A DNA stretch of 64,000 nucleotides from Megascapheus bottae (GCA_024803745.1 JANJXV010000016.1:45589763-45653762); one strand, 5' to 3'. Positions 1-12,345 are shown, counted from the first letter of the stretch. The notes: a model not told the origin generated them from the letters alone. Translations and numbers: made by a program.

Positions 1-2695
1 TTTTCACCCTGGAAGCAGATAAGTGCTTTCAGGCAGGCCCTCTTGGAGTGGCAGCCTAGACGCAGAAAGCCACCTGTGCTCTGCTTCCTCCCCTTGGCTG
101 TCTGTATACACACACAGTGGCTTCCACAGCCTGACCAAGCACCCCTTAGTGAGAGCAACACTATGGGGCCTGCACTGTGCCTGACCAGCTCTGCCCACTA
201 GGACACCAGCTTGGACTTGAGCTGCATTCTGGCCTCTCTGAACCCAGTTCCTAGAAAGAGAACCATGTGAGAGGTGCCAGGTGGCACCTTGAAAAGTGGC
301 TGTTGTCACCGTCACCCCCGTTAGCACTGTTGCGTGCAGTGGAGAGAGAACAAGTCAGAGAAGTCCCTACGGCATGCAGCCTGTGTCACTGCGTCCCAGC
401 AGAGGCCAGAGCTCCCCTCAGTGGCCCAACGAGTCTGCATATCCACACTGCCTCTCCACCTCGGGCAGAATGAATGGATACAGTCCACCTTGTCTCTGCC
501 TGCATGCCTCTTGTCTCCTCCACTCCCAGGACTTCCCTCAGCACGCCTCTCCCTCCCCCGCTCATCTGCTCAGGCCAGAGGTTCAGAATGACAAAGCCAT
601 GTCAAAGCCCTTTAGTTAGAGGACCCCAAGTCATCCCCAAGTTGGTTAATGTGCCTCCTCACAGTACGGTTGATAGGGCTTTTACATCTATACATAGAGA
701 AGAAGAGAAAAGACGCTCCCATGTGAGTCATTTTGCATCTGGCCTCCTGGTTCCTGGAGTGTGGCCAAGCCATCTCCTGGCAGAAGAACAAAGGAGGCAC
801 AACGCTGCCTGCATCCATGGTGCATATTGGCATGTGGCCCCGTAGCAGACTGACCTAAGATATATCTGTTCAGATTTTCACTCGTGCTCTCCCTCCACCG
901 AGACCGTTGTCTTGCGTGTGTAGCGAGGCACATCCTCCTGCACTGGGAATGGTGGTGCTGCAGGGAGGTAGCATGCCTGCTGCGATTCTGGCACCACACA
1001 GTGCTCCAGCCCTGGCGGGCCTGCGTGTGGTGCACATGAAGGGAGGAAACGTAAGAAGTCTGTTACGTGTTAAAGGAGACCCTCACACACACCTGCTGAT
1101 CGCAGGTAAGAAAAAGCTGCTTTCAAACTGGAATAGCACAGTTCTTTTCCAATATGATCACGACTAGACACAGAAATGTTGATGTACTTTTATAGCATGT
1201 CATTTTAATAGCATGTTTCTTTCCTTCATGTGATGGTATCACGAAGCAAAATGCTAAAATGGAAAAACGAAACTGGCATCACCTGTGGCACTGCAGATAC
1301 ACTATTGCCTCTGAAATGTACAAGGCCTCATATACGTGGGGCCTCATGTGGCTGGAGCCTTGTAGACCAGCCAGCCTGCCCTCAGCTGCTCCATGTGGTC
1401 TGGGTGTTGGCTTCTAAGTCAGAGTAAAGTAACTGCACTTCATTAAGTTTCAGAAGATTACATGGTGGTGGACAGGAGTGAAAGCCACACTTCTCACACT
1501 GACTCCTTTTCATTAAGGGGTAGCTGACCACTTGAAATGTCCCGAGGTCTCCCTACCCTTCATTTCCTCGTTCCTGTTTTCTCTTGGAACAGGTACAGGC
1601 ACAGTATCTTTTGATGCTTTCTTAAGTAGGTGAAGTTACTATTTTTTAAAAGTCTAGAAATTCAGCAAATAGTGTTGACAAATGTTTAACTGATTTTTTT
1701 TTTAATCTTCCAACCGCTTCCAGCTGATGGCCACGAGCTCCCAGCTCTGCCAGCAGCCGAGTGAGTGGGTTTGGTCCAGGCGCTCTCTCCCTGAAGCACC
1801 TGTGCTGTTGGGAGCACCTGGCAAGCACAGGTGTGGCCTGTGACCTGTCCTTTACAAGGCCTGACCCCCAGTGCGGACAGCACTTATTTCCCCTGCGTCC
1901 TTTGTTTCCAGAGAAGTCTGTAACTGCTAGTAAACAATCTGCAATATCCAGAATAAACTGTATTAGTGTTGGGTTTTACACAGGCCTCTTCTCAAGAGGC
2001 CGTGTAAATAGCTCTCCATACCACAGATTCTTGAGAGTGTCCGCAACTGGAAGTGTGCTGGGGGATGGCTAAGGGGCTGAGATGGACGGCCCGCCCGTAC
2101 TCCCAAGACCTCCAGAGGCAGCATCAGAAAGATGGCAGATGATAAGGACAGCCTTCTTTAGTCTTCCCAACTAAATAAGCCCAGTGTGGTGGTGCACGCC
2201 TGTGATCTCAGCTATGTGGGAGGCGCTAGGAGGACTTCTACCTAAGACTGCCCTCGGGAAAAGCACTGCAAAGTAATGCAAAAAGGCTGGAAGTGTGGTT
2301 CAGATGGTAGCAAGAGACCCTGAGTTCAGACCCCAGTACCATCAACAAAAGTGAAACCTGGGCATGTCTAACCAGGAGGCCAGGCGCTCCTCCCCGTATC
2401 GCCCCAAGTCCACACAGCCAGCTCTGCCTTGGGAGAACACTGGCCTGGCCGGACCAGACAGGGGGGCCAGCTGGCCAGTTCCTCCTTGGAGTTGCAGTTA
2501 TGTCTTCTGGACCATAGCAGAGCCCAGTCTGCCTGCTGAATGTGCGTGGGGACACCAGCCATGGGCATGCTGGCAGTGGAGGCAGCTGGGCCCGGTGCCA
2601 GACCCGGGGTGTGCCCGCAGGGCTGCAGCGCGTGGCCGGGGCTCCCTGGCCTATGGCTCTGCAGCTGATGCTCGGTCTCCTTTGCCTCCTGACAG
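1..2695 (+). other. Atp9b: Last intron of Atp9b (right-hand part)
   Basis: This stretch ends in a pyrimidine-rich tract and cag acceptor at 2671-2695, directly before the terminal Atp9b coding exon. I looked for the preceding flippase exon, which should encode the end of the last membrane segments ending in a Phe before the split Asp codon, and did not see it. The stretch therefore appears to be intron throughout. It contains one old SINE (2176-2353) and otherwise sequence that I cannot assign. The open frames present are short and lack splice-site or family support. Confidence 0.75.
2176..2353 (+). repeat. Degenerate SINE (B1/Alu-like head, tRNA-like tail)
   Basis: The copy begins with a 'gtggtggtgcacgcctgtga' type head, as in 7SL-derived B1/Alu heads. 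It continues to a 'ctggaagtgtggttcagatggtag' type segment and ends in 'gagttcagaccccagtacca' before an A-rich tail. It is clearly older than the SINEs inside Nfatc1 because the middle has decayed. Confidence 0.65.
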
Positions 2696-2832
2696 ATGTT
2701 GCCTTCATCATGACCATGACCTTCTTGTGGAAAGTGTCAGCCATCACTGTAGTCAGCTGCCTTCCACTCTACGTGCTCAAGTACCTGAAGCGGAAGCTGT
2801 CCCCCCCCAGCTACTCCAAGCTGTCCTCCTGA
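2696..2832 (+). CDS. Atp9b: Atp9b terminal coding exon (C-terminal 45 residues of P4-ATPase)
   Basis: The exon completes a split Asp codon (G|AT) after a tttgcctcctgacag acceptor and ends at TGA 2830-2832. It encodes the last 44 full codons: [14 protein letters not shown], then [17 protein letters not shown], then [14 protein letters not shown]. The order is the final transmembrane helix, a basic juxtamembrane stretch and a short Ser-rich cytosolic tail. ATP9B belongs to the P4-ATPase family, whose members flip phospholipids to the cytosolic leaflet. It is a Golgi/TGN member thought to work without a CDC50 partner (family knowledge). I identify it by near identity to my memory of the mammalian ATP9B C terminus and by its place upstream of Nfatc1. 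All catalytic domains lie to the left of the window. Confidence 0.93.
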
Positions 2833-3085
2833 GGGTGCCGGGCCCAGGTAGAGGTGCCCTGTGCGGGCGGCCTGGGGACAGGTGCTCCCAGGGCTGCCCT
2901 GATCCTCACAGGCCCGCCTCACATCCATCCTGCAGTGTGCACAGCCCAGCTGGCCAGCTCCACCAGTGCCCGGGGCGGCGCTCTTCCACCTCTGCAGCTT
3001 CCCAGCTTCCCACTCCTTCTTTGGTGACATACTAGGGACAGACACTCCTTTCTGAAGAATAAACTTTGGTCACTGGTGGTGCCAC
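2833..3085 (+). other. Atp9b: Atp9b 3' untranslated region
   Basis: This is the sequence between the stop codon and the expected cleavage site 15-25 bases after AATAAA at 3058-3063. A GT-rich downstream element ('ctggtggtgccacgtgtgct') follows. The exact cleavage point is inferred. The 3' UTR is short, about 240-250 bases. Confidence 0.75.
3058..3063 (+). terminator. Atp9b: Polyadenylation signal AATAAA of Atp9b
   Basis: A canonical AATAAA hexamer lies 226 bases after the stop codon and is followed within 30 bases by a GT-rich element. It is the first such hexamer downstream of the coding exon. A second AATAAA at about 3625 could serve as an alternative site. Confidence 0.8.
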
Positions 3086-4803
3086 GTGTGCTTGGGTCCC
3101 TGCCCCTCTGCACACAGTTGGAATCGGACACGGCCTGGCTTCATGGCGAGCCTGGTGTGTAGAACTGTGTGTCCAGGGACACTCGAGTTACCTTTCTGAA
3201 CATAATCCCATTGCAGCCATGAATGTATACCGTTCCTGCAGAGCCCCTGCTGTTAGGTAATGTGTCTTCTCAATTCCACTCTTACATTTGTAAAGTCACA
3301 CTCCGAACAATCTGACCCTAGGAGTGAGCCCTCCTGACGTCTCGGCTGCCCACAGCTGGTGTGCACTAGAAGACATTCCTGGATGGCCGCCCCAAGCCTC
3401 TGGGAGCAGGCTCCCTGCTGGTGGGGCAGGAGTTCCGCAGCAGCTGGGACTCCAGTTGCCAGGCGGCCTGAGGACAGTCTCTCCCGACTTTGTGAAGCAG
3501 GGTGTCTGGCTCTTACTTGCACGTGGTGTTTGGTGGGCGTCTGTGTCCTTCAGCTTCATTTCCCACTGAATGTGGACCCTGCCTCGCCATGGCCCTGCTT
3601 TTCCAAGGAGAGACTTCCGCTGCAATAAAGCTTTCCTTCCCACACACCGCCATAGGTGCCCTTGAATTGAATGTCTTTGTAGGTTCCCCGCCCAGACAGA
3701 CACGTGACTGCAGAAGCTGTTCCCCACACCCCACAAGGTGTCGCTGTCCTGTCGGCTCTGGGGTCCAGGCTGGCGCGCTCTGTGCAGACGGGAAGCACCC
3801 CCCTCCTCCTGTGTTAGTGGAATTAGGGGGCCAGGCTCACAGAAAGGCCAACAGCCGGGAGAGGAAATCACATCATCGCTGTCAGGGGTGCAGTATTCTG
3901 AGTGTACAGCGGCCTGGGTGCACTTTTAAAATTAAATGCCACATGGAAACTGGACCAGCCCTTAACTAAACTCTAGAAAATGGGTGTTGAGAGAAGTGGA
4001 TAGTAGCTAGATAACGTTTGTCTCCAGAGCTGTGACACGGGAGGCCGAGAGGTTTCTTGTGGGTGGCAGAAACTGAGCTCCTGGAGCAATGAGAGCAGAG
4101 CTGGGCAGGAGCCACAACACGCCCGGCACACGGTGATCCCAGGGGAGTGTGTAGCATTGGTTCCCAGCCAGACTGAGGTGATCCTCCAGAGTGGTTCTTC
4201 GGGACCCCGCGGGGAGTAGAGCGCCCCCGCCGCCCGCGCTCCAGGAGGAGCAAGCATCCACGCTGTCGAGAGGTCTCCACCCTGACCACACTCCCCCACT
4301 GAGAGCTCCAAGAAGAGGGCCCACTGTGTGTCCCCGAGGACAAGGAACGTGGGGTACACAGGACGTAGACCGGGTGGACGAGGAACTAAGAGGTGGGGTT
4401 GAGCCTAAGACCAGAAAATAGAGCCATTGGTACAGAAAATGCAGAGGGCACTGCGTGCAGACAGGTGAGGTGGGGGCAGCCAGCAAGTGGGCAAGGCTGG
4501 TGGGAGGGTAGGTGGTGAGATGAACGGCCAGCTGGGGTCGATGAGGGGTGCACAGACAGGCCAGGGTAGGGAGGGGTGAGTGGATGAGTGTCTCATCCTA
4601 TTCCAGTTGTGACACTTGGGCCTTTTCTAATTCTCCCTTACCTACTCGTCAGGTGTGTCTTCATTGTCCACTCACTTTTCTGTGCTGACTAGTGCCCAGC
4701 AAAAAAAGCCATAGTAGGAAGACCAATAGAGCGGGCCAGATGAGTGGGAGACCCCGTACAGCATCTGAACACCACGTGGTTACTGCCTAGGAGCAGGCTC
4801 TGC

Positions 4804-4805
<2 letters not shown>

Positions 4806-4843
<38 letters not shown>
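4806..4843 (+). repeat. (GT)n microsatellite
   Basis: An uninterrupted GT dinucleotide run of about 19 units lies in the intergenic interval. It is a likely length-polymorphic locus. Confidence 0.97.
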
Positions 4844-4845
<2 letters not shown>

Positions 4846-4895
4846 ATTTCCTTGTAAGTACACACAAGGCAAATTGCCAGACTACATTAGAATAA

Positions 4896-5000
4896 AGTTA
4901 GCCAAGCGTGGTGACACGCCCCTGGAGCCCTGGGATTCTGGAGGCAGAGGAAAGAGAAGAGGATCCTGATTTTGACAGCCTGAGCTACAGAGCCACATCA
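4896..5000 (+). repeat. B1/Alu-like SINE fragment
   Basis: The head 'agccaagcgtggtgacacgc' is followed by 'tctggaggcagag' and 'gcctgagctacagagcc'. This is the order of a 7SL-derived monomer (promoter box A, middle, box B-distal part). It is degenerate. Confidence 0.6.
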
Positions 5001-5283
5001 TGCCCTCTACAGAGAGTCACACAGATGCAAAGAGGACTGAGGGCAGCCATGATGGCAACTCGAGCAGGCTTCATAATGGCAAGAAGCAGTGCGATGACGG
5101 GGTGGGTGGTGAAGGTGGCTGGGGAGAAAGGTGCACGCCTGGCATCTTGGACACCCCTCTGTCAGTAACAGAAGGCAGAAGGGCACAGGACACAGCAGCT
5201 GTATCACCGCAGTGGCCCCTGAAGAGTGCTCAGCCAGGTGGGGGAGTCCCAGAGCAGCATAGACACTGGAACCAAGCCACATA

Positions 5284-5383
5284 TGGCAGTTGGTGCCTGT
5301 ACCCATCGCACTTGGGAAACAAGGTGAAAGCCTTGGGAGTTCAAAGCCAGCCCTGGACTATTTAGCAAGACCCGATTTCAAAG
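5284..5383 (+). repeat. Short SINE fragment
   Basis: The order 'gcagttggtgcctgtaccc', then 'gttcaaagccagccctgga', then 'agcaagacccgatttcaaag' resembles the first monomer of the local B1-like SINEs. It runs directly into the L1 remnant that follows. Confidence 0.55.
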
Positions 5384-5389
5384 AGTTAA

Positions 5390-5712
5390 AATCAAACAGC
5401 TTGCTCCCAGAGAATGGGCACATAGGTCAAAGAAAACTTGATTTGAAAAAAGTATTTCCTATTCAAATGAAAGCATGTCGAAATTTGAGAGATATTGTTA
5501 AAGCAGTGGTGGAAGGAAATTTACAAATTTAAATGCTGAAAAACTAAGACCAATGGTATTGGCTTACTTTGAAAAGCTAGAAAAAGAATAGCAAAGAAGG
5601 TCCAACATGGTAGCAAGGAACAAAAAGGTAAAAATGCCAGTGAAGTAGAATGCAGACTAATCTGAAACACCAAGCTGGCCCTTTGAAAGAATCAACAAAA
5701 TGGAATTTAAAA
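5390..5712 (+). mobile_element. LINE-1 ORF2 remnant
   Basis: This AT-rich stretch reads like part of L1 ORF2 with frame breaks. 'ttgagagatattgttaaagc' is followed by 'gtggtggaaggaaatttaca' and 'agctagaaaaagaatagcaa', then by 'ggccctttgaaagaatcaac'. These correspond to the conserved ORF2 segment lying between the endonuclease and reverse-transcriptase domains. The surviving frame at 5290-5532 gives '...LRDIVKAVVEGNLQI' before a stop. It is non-functional, 5'- and 3'-truncated, and flanked by SINEs. The family was assigned from memory of L1 sequence. Confidence 0.7.
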
Positions 5713-5936
5713 GCTCAGCTTTGAGGTGTAATCCTAGCTACTCAGAAGGCTGAGATCTAAGGATAGCGCTTCAAAGCCAGGCTGTGCAAGAAAACCCATG
5801 ACTCATCTCCAGTTAACTACCAAAGAAGCCAGAGTGGAGCTGTGGCCCAAATGGTAGAGTACGAGCCCAGAGCTAAAAAGCTGAGGGACAGTGCCCAGGT
5901 GCAGAGATTAAACCCCAGAACAGGCACAAAAACAAC
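5712..5936 (+). repeat. Composite SINE (B1-like head + Geo-type tail)
   Basis: The sequence shows 'ggtgtaatcctagctactca', 'gaaggctgagatctaaggat' and 'gcttcaaagccaggctgtgc', then the tail 'gtggagctgtggcccaaatg' and 'ctgagggacagtgcccaggt', ending 'aaaccccagaacaggcacaa'. The same two-part structure recurs at 11289 and 15466, and in reverse at 14640, 27815, 30688 and 58135. Confidence 0.85.
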
Positions 5937-8544
5937 AGCCAGCCAGACTGGTGAAGACAGACTGCACATTGTCGTCCTGTGATGCCACCAAGGACAGGGA
6001 AGAGGGTGGGAGCGGAGGGAGCGCCCAGCCCCCCTGTCCTCACGCCTGTAGGCCTCAGTAGCACCATTTGAACATGAGCCTGGGGTCTTGGGGCCTTCAG
6101 GAGGCCTCACAATTCTCACGTCCTTTAAACTTCCTGTGAAGCTGTTTGGAAAATGCCGTGAAAATGCTGTGTGGGGTCTGGAAGCGGGGTGGGCTCCCAT
6201 CAGGCTTCAGCCAGGTAAGCACCGAGGCAGGCCTGCCCTGGGCCCAGGGGTGGGCCCAGAGTGGCCGGGTAGGGCCAGGCCCAGGCTGTGCCCTCCCTGA
6301 TTCCTCCTCATGCTTTCCAGAGGGAAAACAAGAGCCTGCCCAGACCAGGACCTCTGTAAGCTGGAGAGTGCCTCTTCTAGTCCCCACGTCCACTGAGGCC
6401 CCCGAGTGCTTGGTGGCACCACATGGCCCAGGTCAGAAGGCCACAGGCCCTGTGTCCTGGAAAACACTGCCTGCCACCGCATCTGGCCTCCTGCTTTGAA
6501 GACAGGCGTTTGGGGGCCACAGAAGATGATGGGGAGCAGGTAGGGAAAGCTGAGCCCTTGTCACTCATTGTCACTCCCCTTGGGGTCAGACTCAAAGCCT
6601 GTCCTGCAAGACCCCCACAGGACCCCATGAGGTCATTGTCCCTGTGCACTTGAGCTGAGCTTTGCCACCTTCTGGCTGGCCTCACTGCTGACAACAGCCC
6701 TCAGTGAGGGGTCACCCGAGAGCCTCCCTCCTCCACCAGGGCCTGGTCTGCTGAGGGCCTCTGGCGAGCAGGCCTGTCCCGTCCAGCGGGACGTCAACTA
6801 GGGCCAAGAACCTAGGGGGAGGAATGAGAGGGACAGGAGACACGAAGAAGGCAGCAAGACAAGCATTCGGATCAAGCTGCAAATTTTATTTTTCACACGG
6901 GTTTAGATGCCTCTTCAGGAGAGGCAGGAGGGGGGTGGGGTACAGGAACTGCTGGGGTAGGGGGTCCGGTAGTAGGAGGTTTGCTCGGAGTAGAGGCCAG
7001 GAGGTAGGATGTTTGCATGTCAACGCAAGCAGGCAGGTGTTGCTTAGTGACCTAATTACAAGATGCAGGCACGTTCTTACACTAAGAATTCAGGGAGGTG
7101 GAGAATGTCCCCGACACAGGCCCCTTCCACTATTGGTCTGTGGGGGCTGCCTCAAGTGGCCTGGCTCCTGGGACCTGGAGAGACCCAAGTCAGAGCCTTC
7201 GTGGCAGGTGGTGCTCAGGAGCCCTGAACCTCCAGAAGGTGGGACTGGCCTTATCAACCTTCCTGCCTCCTGGTGAGTCACACATAGTACAGGGAGGTGC
7301 AGAGTGCAGGATGGAGAATGGGTTGGAGTGGAGGAAGCAGGCTCTGAGAAGGAGAAGAGTTGACCAAGCCCAGGGCATTCTGCTCCGGGCTGTGCCATCT
7401 GCTGAGCCCACTCTATGTCTAAGCCAGGGTCAGCATCCCCACAGTACCTGCACCCCGTCTGGCCATGTATGGAGCCACGAGTGGAAGACTGGAACAGGAC
7501 ACCACTGCTTGACGAGCTCATGGTCTTTGTGGTCAGGGCCTCAGCTAGGGTTCCCGAACTGGCCAGGGAGGAGCACAAGAGCCTTCTTCCTACAGCATCA
7601 AGCGTGAGAGGATGTGCAGTAACACTGAGCCTTTTCCCCCAGCTCTCACCAGTACCCGCAGACCCTATATGGGCAGGGCCCTGCTTCTACCCAGCCATCT
7701 GCCAGGCACCCTCTGTGCAGATTCCTCATTCCCCAGGTTCCGGCCAAGACCTGGTCAGTCACATAAGGGAAGGTCTGGCCCCAGAGGGGAAGCATCTGAC
7801 CACAGCCCCCCACCAGGCTGCGACCCATATAGGAGTTAGCATGTCTTATCTGTCAATAACCCAGAAATACCAGGACCACCGTGAGCTTAACAAATTCCCT
7901 CTCTGCACTGCACACCGCCTCCTCTGAGGGGAGGTGTAGATCTGCACATTACCAGCAGGGGACGCCAGAATCCAAGAAACAGTTCATGAGGCCACACTTG
8001 CAGCGTTGCCAGGGACAGCTGGCAGGGTTTTCAAGAGGACGCGTTTGGGTGGGCTGAGGTGGGTTCTCTGGCACCGTAGCCTGGAGGCAGAATTTGTTCT
8101 CCTACCCCAAGCAATGCCTGATGGAAGACCAGTGCTCTCACAGGGGCCCTGTGACGAGGGCAGAGGGCCAAGGCCAAGGCAGGGTCCTAAGACCCCTTTT
8201 ACTAAATTGTAAGCACGCTCGGTACCAGTGACCCGACCCGGAGCTTATCGCTGTACTTGGGAGTGCTCTATCCACTGGCTGCTCGGGGACGTCCCCAGCA
8301 TCAGGGCTGCCTTCAGCCCCTTCCCTGCCCCTCAATCCAGACAGCATAGCTGCCCAACGCTGGGGCACTGGCTTTTCAGGGCTCTGGGCAACCCAGGGAA
8401 GCCATGTGACTTTGCACAGATGCATGCAGAGCTAGCCGTGTCTAGAGACACTTCAGCCCCACGCGGCGTCCTGGTGCAGGCGGCCCTCGTGCCCTGAACA
8501 GGATGAGCTCACTCCAGTGCTGCGTTTCTTTTCTTTCCTTATTT

Positions 8545-8722
8545 TGGCCCGGTCCTGGGCCTTGGACTCAGCGCCTGAACGCTGTCCTTGGGCTTTCCTC
8601 AAGGCTAGCACTCTGCCACTCTACACTTCCGGTTTTTCTTTGTATGTGGTACCGAGGAATCGAACCCAGGGCTTCTTGCATGCTAGGCAAGCACTCCACC
8701 ACTAGGCCACGCTTCTAGCCCA
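8545..8722 (-). repeat. IDL-Geo-type SINE, reverse orientation
   Basis: Read on the minus strand it gives an ID-like left arm ('tggcctagtggtggagtgct', 'tgcctagcatgcaagaagcc') followed by a right arm with 'gctagccttgaggaaa' and 'cagcgttcaggcgctgagt'-type sequence. The pyrimidine run before 8545 is the complement of its A-rich tail. The left arm keeps tRNA-like A and B boxes, so it is a SINE rather than a tRNA gene. Confidence 0.85.
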
Positions 8723-10929
8723 GTGATGCTAATATTTAAGGCTCTGACATCTGGCCTTGGTTTGAAACAGTGTTCAGCGTTTGCTTTCTCTGTGTTTGTG
8801 ATGCTCCTCCTGCCAGCCAGAGTTCTCAGTCTCCATTATCCTTTGACCCTGAGAGCCCGTTTCTTCCCCAGGTGAGTGGCTTGTGTTTGTAGACATGGCA
8901 CCCACACATGTGGAAGGATGTCTACACAGGCTGCACAGCTGTGGACTCTGGAAGCCAGCAGGAGCAGCAGCAGACTCCTTTGGAGTCACTGTGGGGTCCG
9001 ATTGACAGCACGAGGCACTCAGCCTTATCCCATCATCCATCCGTAGCCACGGCCCCAGCACAGAGCGGGAGGAGAGCCACAACGCTGCAGGTGCCCCCTC
9101 CCTGCAGGTAGGTCAGGGTCTTTTCCAAAGATTAGGCTTGGCCCGGAGAAGGATGTACCCCATTTCCCTTCTATTCTGTATCTGACTCCACAGCCCCTAG
9201 GCCACATTAATCGCTGGTGTTTCCTTTTCTCTAGAGTCCATTTGTAACCCCCAGAGTTGTGAGCCCAGCCCTGCACTGCTGGCAGGAAGGTGAGTGCACA
9301 CGCTGCCAGCTTTCCTAATGTCTGTGCGGTTCGTGTTCACGTCTGCACACAACTCCCAAGATGAGGCAGCTGCAGGCTAACAGCAGGGATTCTCGTCAAA
9401 TGGCTCTGCAGCTGGGACCCCCTCAGCCTGACTGTGGCGCCTGCCTGTCCTCCGCACCATGCACCCGGACTCGGGCACAGAAGCTCCCGCAGACCTGGCG
9501 CCCGCCGCCCCTGCCCACCCCACCCCAGGTGTACACCGCTTCCAGTGCTACATCCAGGTGTGACAGCGCCGGGCCAGACCCGCGGTGACCTGTGCTCCGC
9601 ACCCCAGCAGCCGTCACCACCTCACAGGCGTCTATTCATTGGGGGGCCTCATGACTTTAGGCAACTTTAAGACCCAGGAACCTAGCACCCGCGTGGAGAC
9701 AGATGGCATGTCAGAGACGTGGTGGAAAGGGAGGAGGGACCCCAGGGAAAAGGGCAGAAAGTGGCTAATGACAGACCCCCAGCTAGGAAAAGGGAGGCTC
9801 TGAGCTTAGGGAAGACTCATAAAGCTCAGAAACTCGGGCTTAATGGGATGGAGCTGGAAAGCTGGTGGAGCCGGGGAGGTGGCAGAGGTGTCTTGGGATC
9901 TGGAGGGTGAGAGGTCTCCTGGGTGGGGTGAGATGAAGTCTGACTGGCCCAAACCAAGGAACCCAGTGTTCTCTAAGACCTCCCTCCTCCAGGTGGCTCC
10001 TCCCAGTGCCAACTCAGCCTCCCCCGGGATCTGCCACCCTCCCCAGACTCTGTGCCCCTCGCAGGACCCTCCCTCCTCCAGTGGTCTCAGTTCTGGAATG
10101 TCTATTCAGGCCCTCAGGACAAAGTGGGGACACCGCTGTGATGAAGACTACAGGGTGGGTCCCCCCTGACAGCCCAGAGGGCTCTGAGCCACCTCAGTAC
10201 CACACAGGAGCAGTGTCCTCAGACCACAACAATGAGCACCTCCCCTGCTGGGGACTTGGCTTCCCACCCCAGCACCCCAGGAGATACTGGACAGTCCTGG
10301 CTTGTTCCAGCCCCACCCAATAGGTCCTTTTCAGTGCGGGCCTGACTCCTAAGTGTCCCCAGGCCGCTGGGGGGTACTCAGTCCTAAATCCCTAAAAAGT
10401 GACCAACAGTTTAGGCAGGTGGGCACTGAAGGCCGCATAGAGGTGAGAGGCGCAGCAATGGAGTCCAGGAGACACGGGGAGACAGGAGGAGGGCGGGGAA
10501 AGGGAGGAGTAGGTGCCCAGACCAGCAGAGCCACACACGGGGCACAGCGTGACCACAAGCCAAGCCTGCGTCTCCATGGCACCTCAGCTGTGAGTGGGAG
10601 CACTGCCCCGCCCACCAGGGCCCAGAGATCGCAGTTCTTTGTCCTATGATGCAGGAAATGGCAAGGTTCTTTCCCTGAACATCCCTCCCTGGTCCTCTGC
10701 CCTCGGGGAGCCCCTTGCGAGGGCCCCCACCACCGCACAGCTCCACCTGGAGACTCCGACACTGCGCCAGTCGGAAGGAGGCAGATCTCATCCATGGCTG
10801 GGGGGACGACAGAAGCGAGTGTGGCAGCTGCCTGGGTCCCCACTACTCAGAACGCCGAGGAGTTTAGGACCAGGATAGGATTATCCTGGTGGATGATGGG
10901 TCCATAAATAGACCTGTCTCCGAAAGAAA

Positions 10930-10947
10930 TACACACACACACACACA

Positions 10948-11007
<60 letters not shown>
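10930..11007 (+). repeat. (CA)n microsatellite, interrupted once
   Basis: A CA run of about 78 bases with a single TC interruption near 10948. The open frames across it (poly-His/Thr or poly-Val/Cys) are repeat artefacts. Confidence 0.98.
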
Positions 11008-11009
<2 letters not shown>

Positions 11010-11288
11010 GGCATACAACATCACAGGAGAAGCTGAGGACAATTTGCAGTGAAACAAGCCAGACACAAAGCACCCCTGTCTCTGTGTGCTCCACCTGTCA
11101 GAGCACAGAGACCCAAAGCAAGGCAGGGAAATAAGTGTGGAGGACAGGGTGAGGGGGGGAGAGGAGAGTCTCCCGGGGGTGGTTTTCACTTTGGGAAGAT
11201 GGAAAGTCCCAGAGATGGATGTGATAACTGGCAAGTTTCATGTCACCTATCTATATTATACTACAATTTTTTTCAAATAAAAAACTGT

Positions 11289-11521
11289 AGCCTGGTGTCA
11301 GTGGCTCAGTGCTGTAATCCTAGCTACTCAGAGAACTGAGATCTGAGAATTACAATGCGAAGACAGCCTATGCGGAAAAATGAGGCTCATCTGCAAGCAA
11401 TCAACCACCAAAAGCCAGAAATGTGGCTCAAGTGGTAGAGCAGCAGCCTTGAACAAAAAGCTGAGGGAGGGACAGCGTTCACGTCTTGAGTTCAAGCTGC
11501 TGCAGCACCAGAAAAAAAAAA
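11289..11521 (+). repeat. Composite SINE (B1-like head + Geo-type tail)
   Basis: The head 'gtcagtggctcagtgctgta' and 'atcctagctactcagagaac' is followed by 'aaatgtggctcaagtggtag', 'gcagccttgaacaaaaagct' and 'gttcaagctgctgcagcacc', then an A tail. It is well preserved. Confidence 0.9.
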
Positions 11522-11632
11522 AGAGGGAAGGAGGGAGGGAGGTAAGGAAGGAGGGAACAAGGGGAGGGAGGGAGGAAGGGAAGGTGAGAGGGAGGGGAAG
11601 GAAAGAGGGAGGGAAGGGAAGGCAGGCTCTTT
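11511..11632 (+). repeat. Purine-rich (GGGA/GGAA)n tract
   Basis: About 120 bases, nearly all A or G on the plus strand, have expanded from the A-rich tail of the SINE at 11289-11521. The tract is a candidate for H-DNA or triplex structure by composition. Confidence 0.9.
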
Positions 11633-12252
11633 TAAAGGGATCACCTGAGCAGAGACCCCAGTGGGCTGTGGCAGGCACCGCTCTCCTGGAGCAGAGGGCC
11701 AGCGGCCCACGGGGCCTGCCTTATCTGTGCCATGAGTACCACTGTGGAGAGCGTTGTGTCTGTTCACACTTGAGCAAGATGCCACTTCCTATTCCTAAGG
11801 ACAACAAAAAGGCTGAGCAGACTTCTAAAATGCTGCAAGTCTTCTTAGACATCAAACAGTCCTAACAACATCTTGATGGGCAACGTGTAAAGGAATCAGA
11901 AACACATGGACTAAATTTCCCTTGAAATTCACTCCAGTTTAAAAATTAATGGAAAAAGTGTCTGGCAAAACTTGTTTAGAGCTTTATTGAACCAAAACAC
12001 TTTAAAAATAGTTTGAGAAGCTGGGCAAGACCCTGAGAGGAGGCAGGTTCTGTCTTGACAAAGAGGCAGCCTGGCCCCAGGAGCCCCCAGCAGTCTCCAC
12101 CAGGCGAGAAGTGAAGTCAGCCAGTCCTCAAAAGACGGAGGCAAAGGGGCCGGCCAGCCTCTTAGCTTCCTGGACAGCTACTTAAAAGACCTGAGTAAAC
12201 TGAGTCATTTAAAGAAAGTGACAGGGTTGCCATCAGAAACGTATTAGTATTA

Positions 12253-12345
12253 TTGATGGTGACGGTGGTGGCAGTGGCTGTGTGACTGTGGCGGTGGCAG
12301 CGGTGGCTATGGTGGCTGTGATGGTGGCAGTGGTGGCAGTGGCAT
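12253..12345 (+). repeat. Degenerate (GGTGGC)n simple repeat
   Basis: Runs of ggtggc, ggtggt and gctgtg units form a short imperfect triplet/hexamer repeat just upstream of the 108-bp tandem array. Confidence 0.85.

Noticed and set aside
2364..3035. 223-codon plus-strand frame overlapping the Atp9b end
   Set aside because: It is in a different frame from the recognised Atp9b C terminus and starts in the intron. It is a chance frame in GC-rich DNA.
10864..11234. Poly-Cys/Val and poly-His/Thr frames
   Set aside because: They are translations of the CA/GT microsatellite. The same applies near 14251, 17626, 51040 and 56162.
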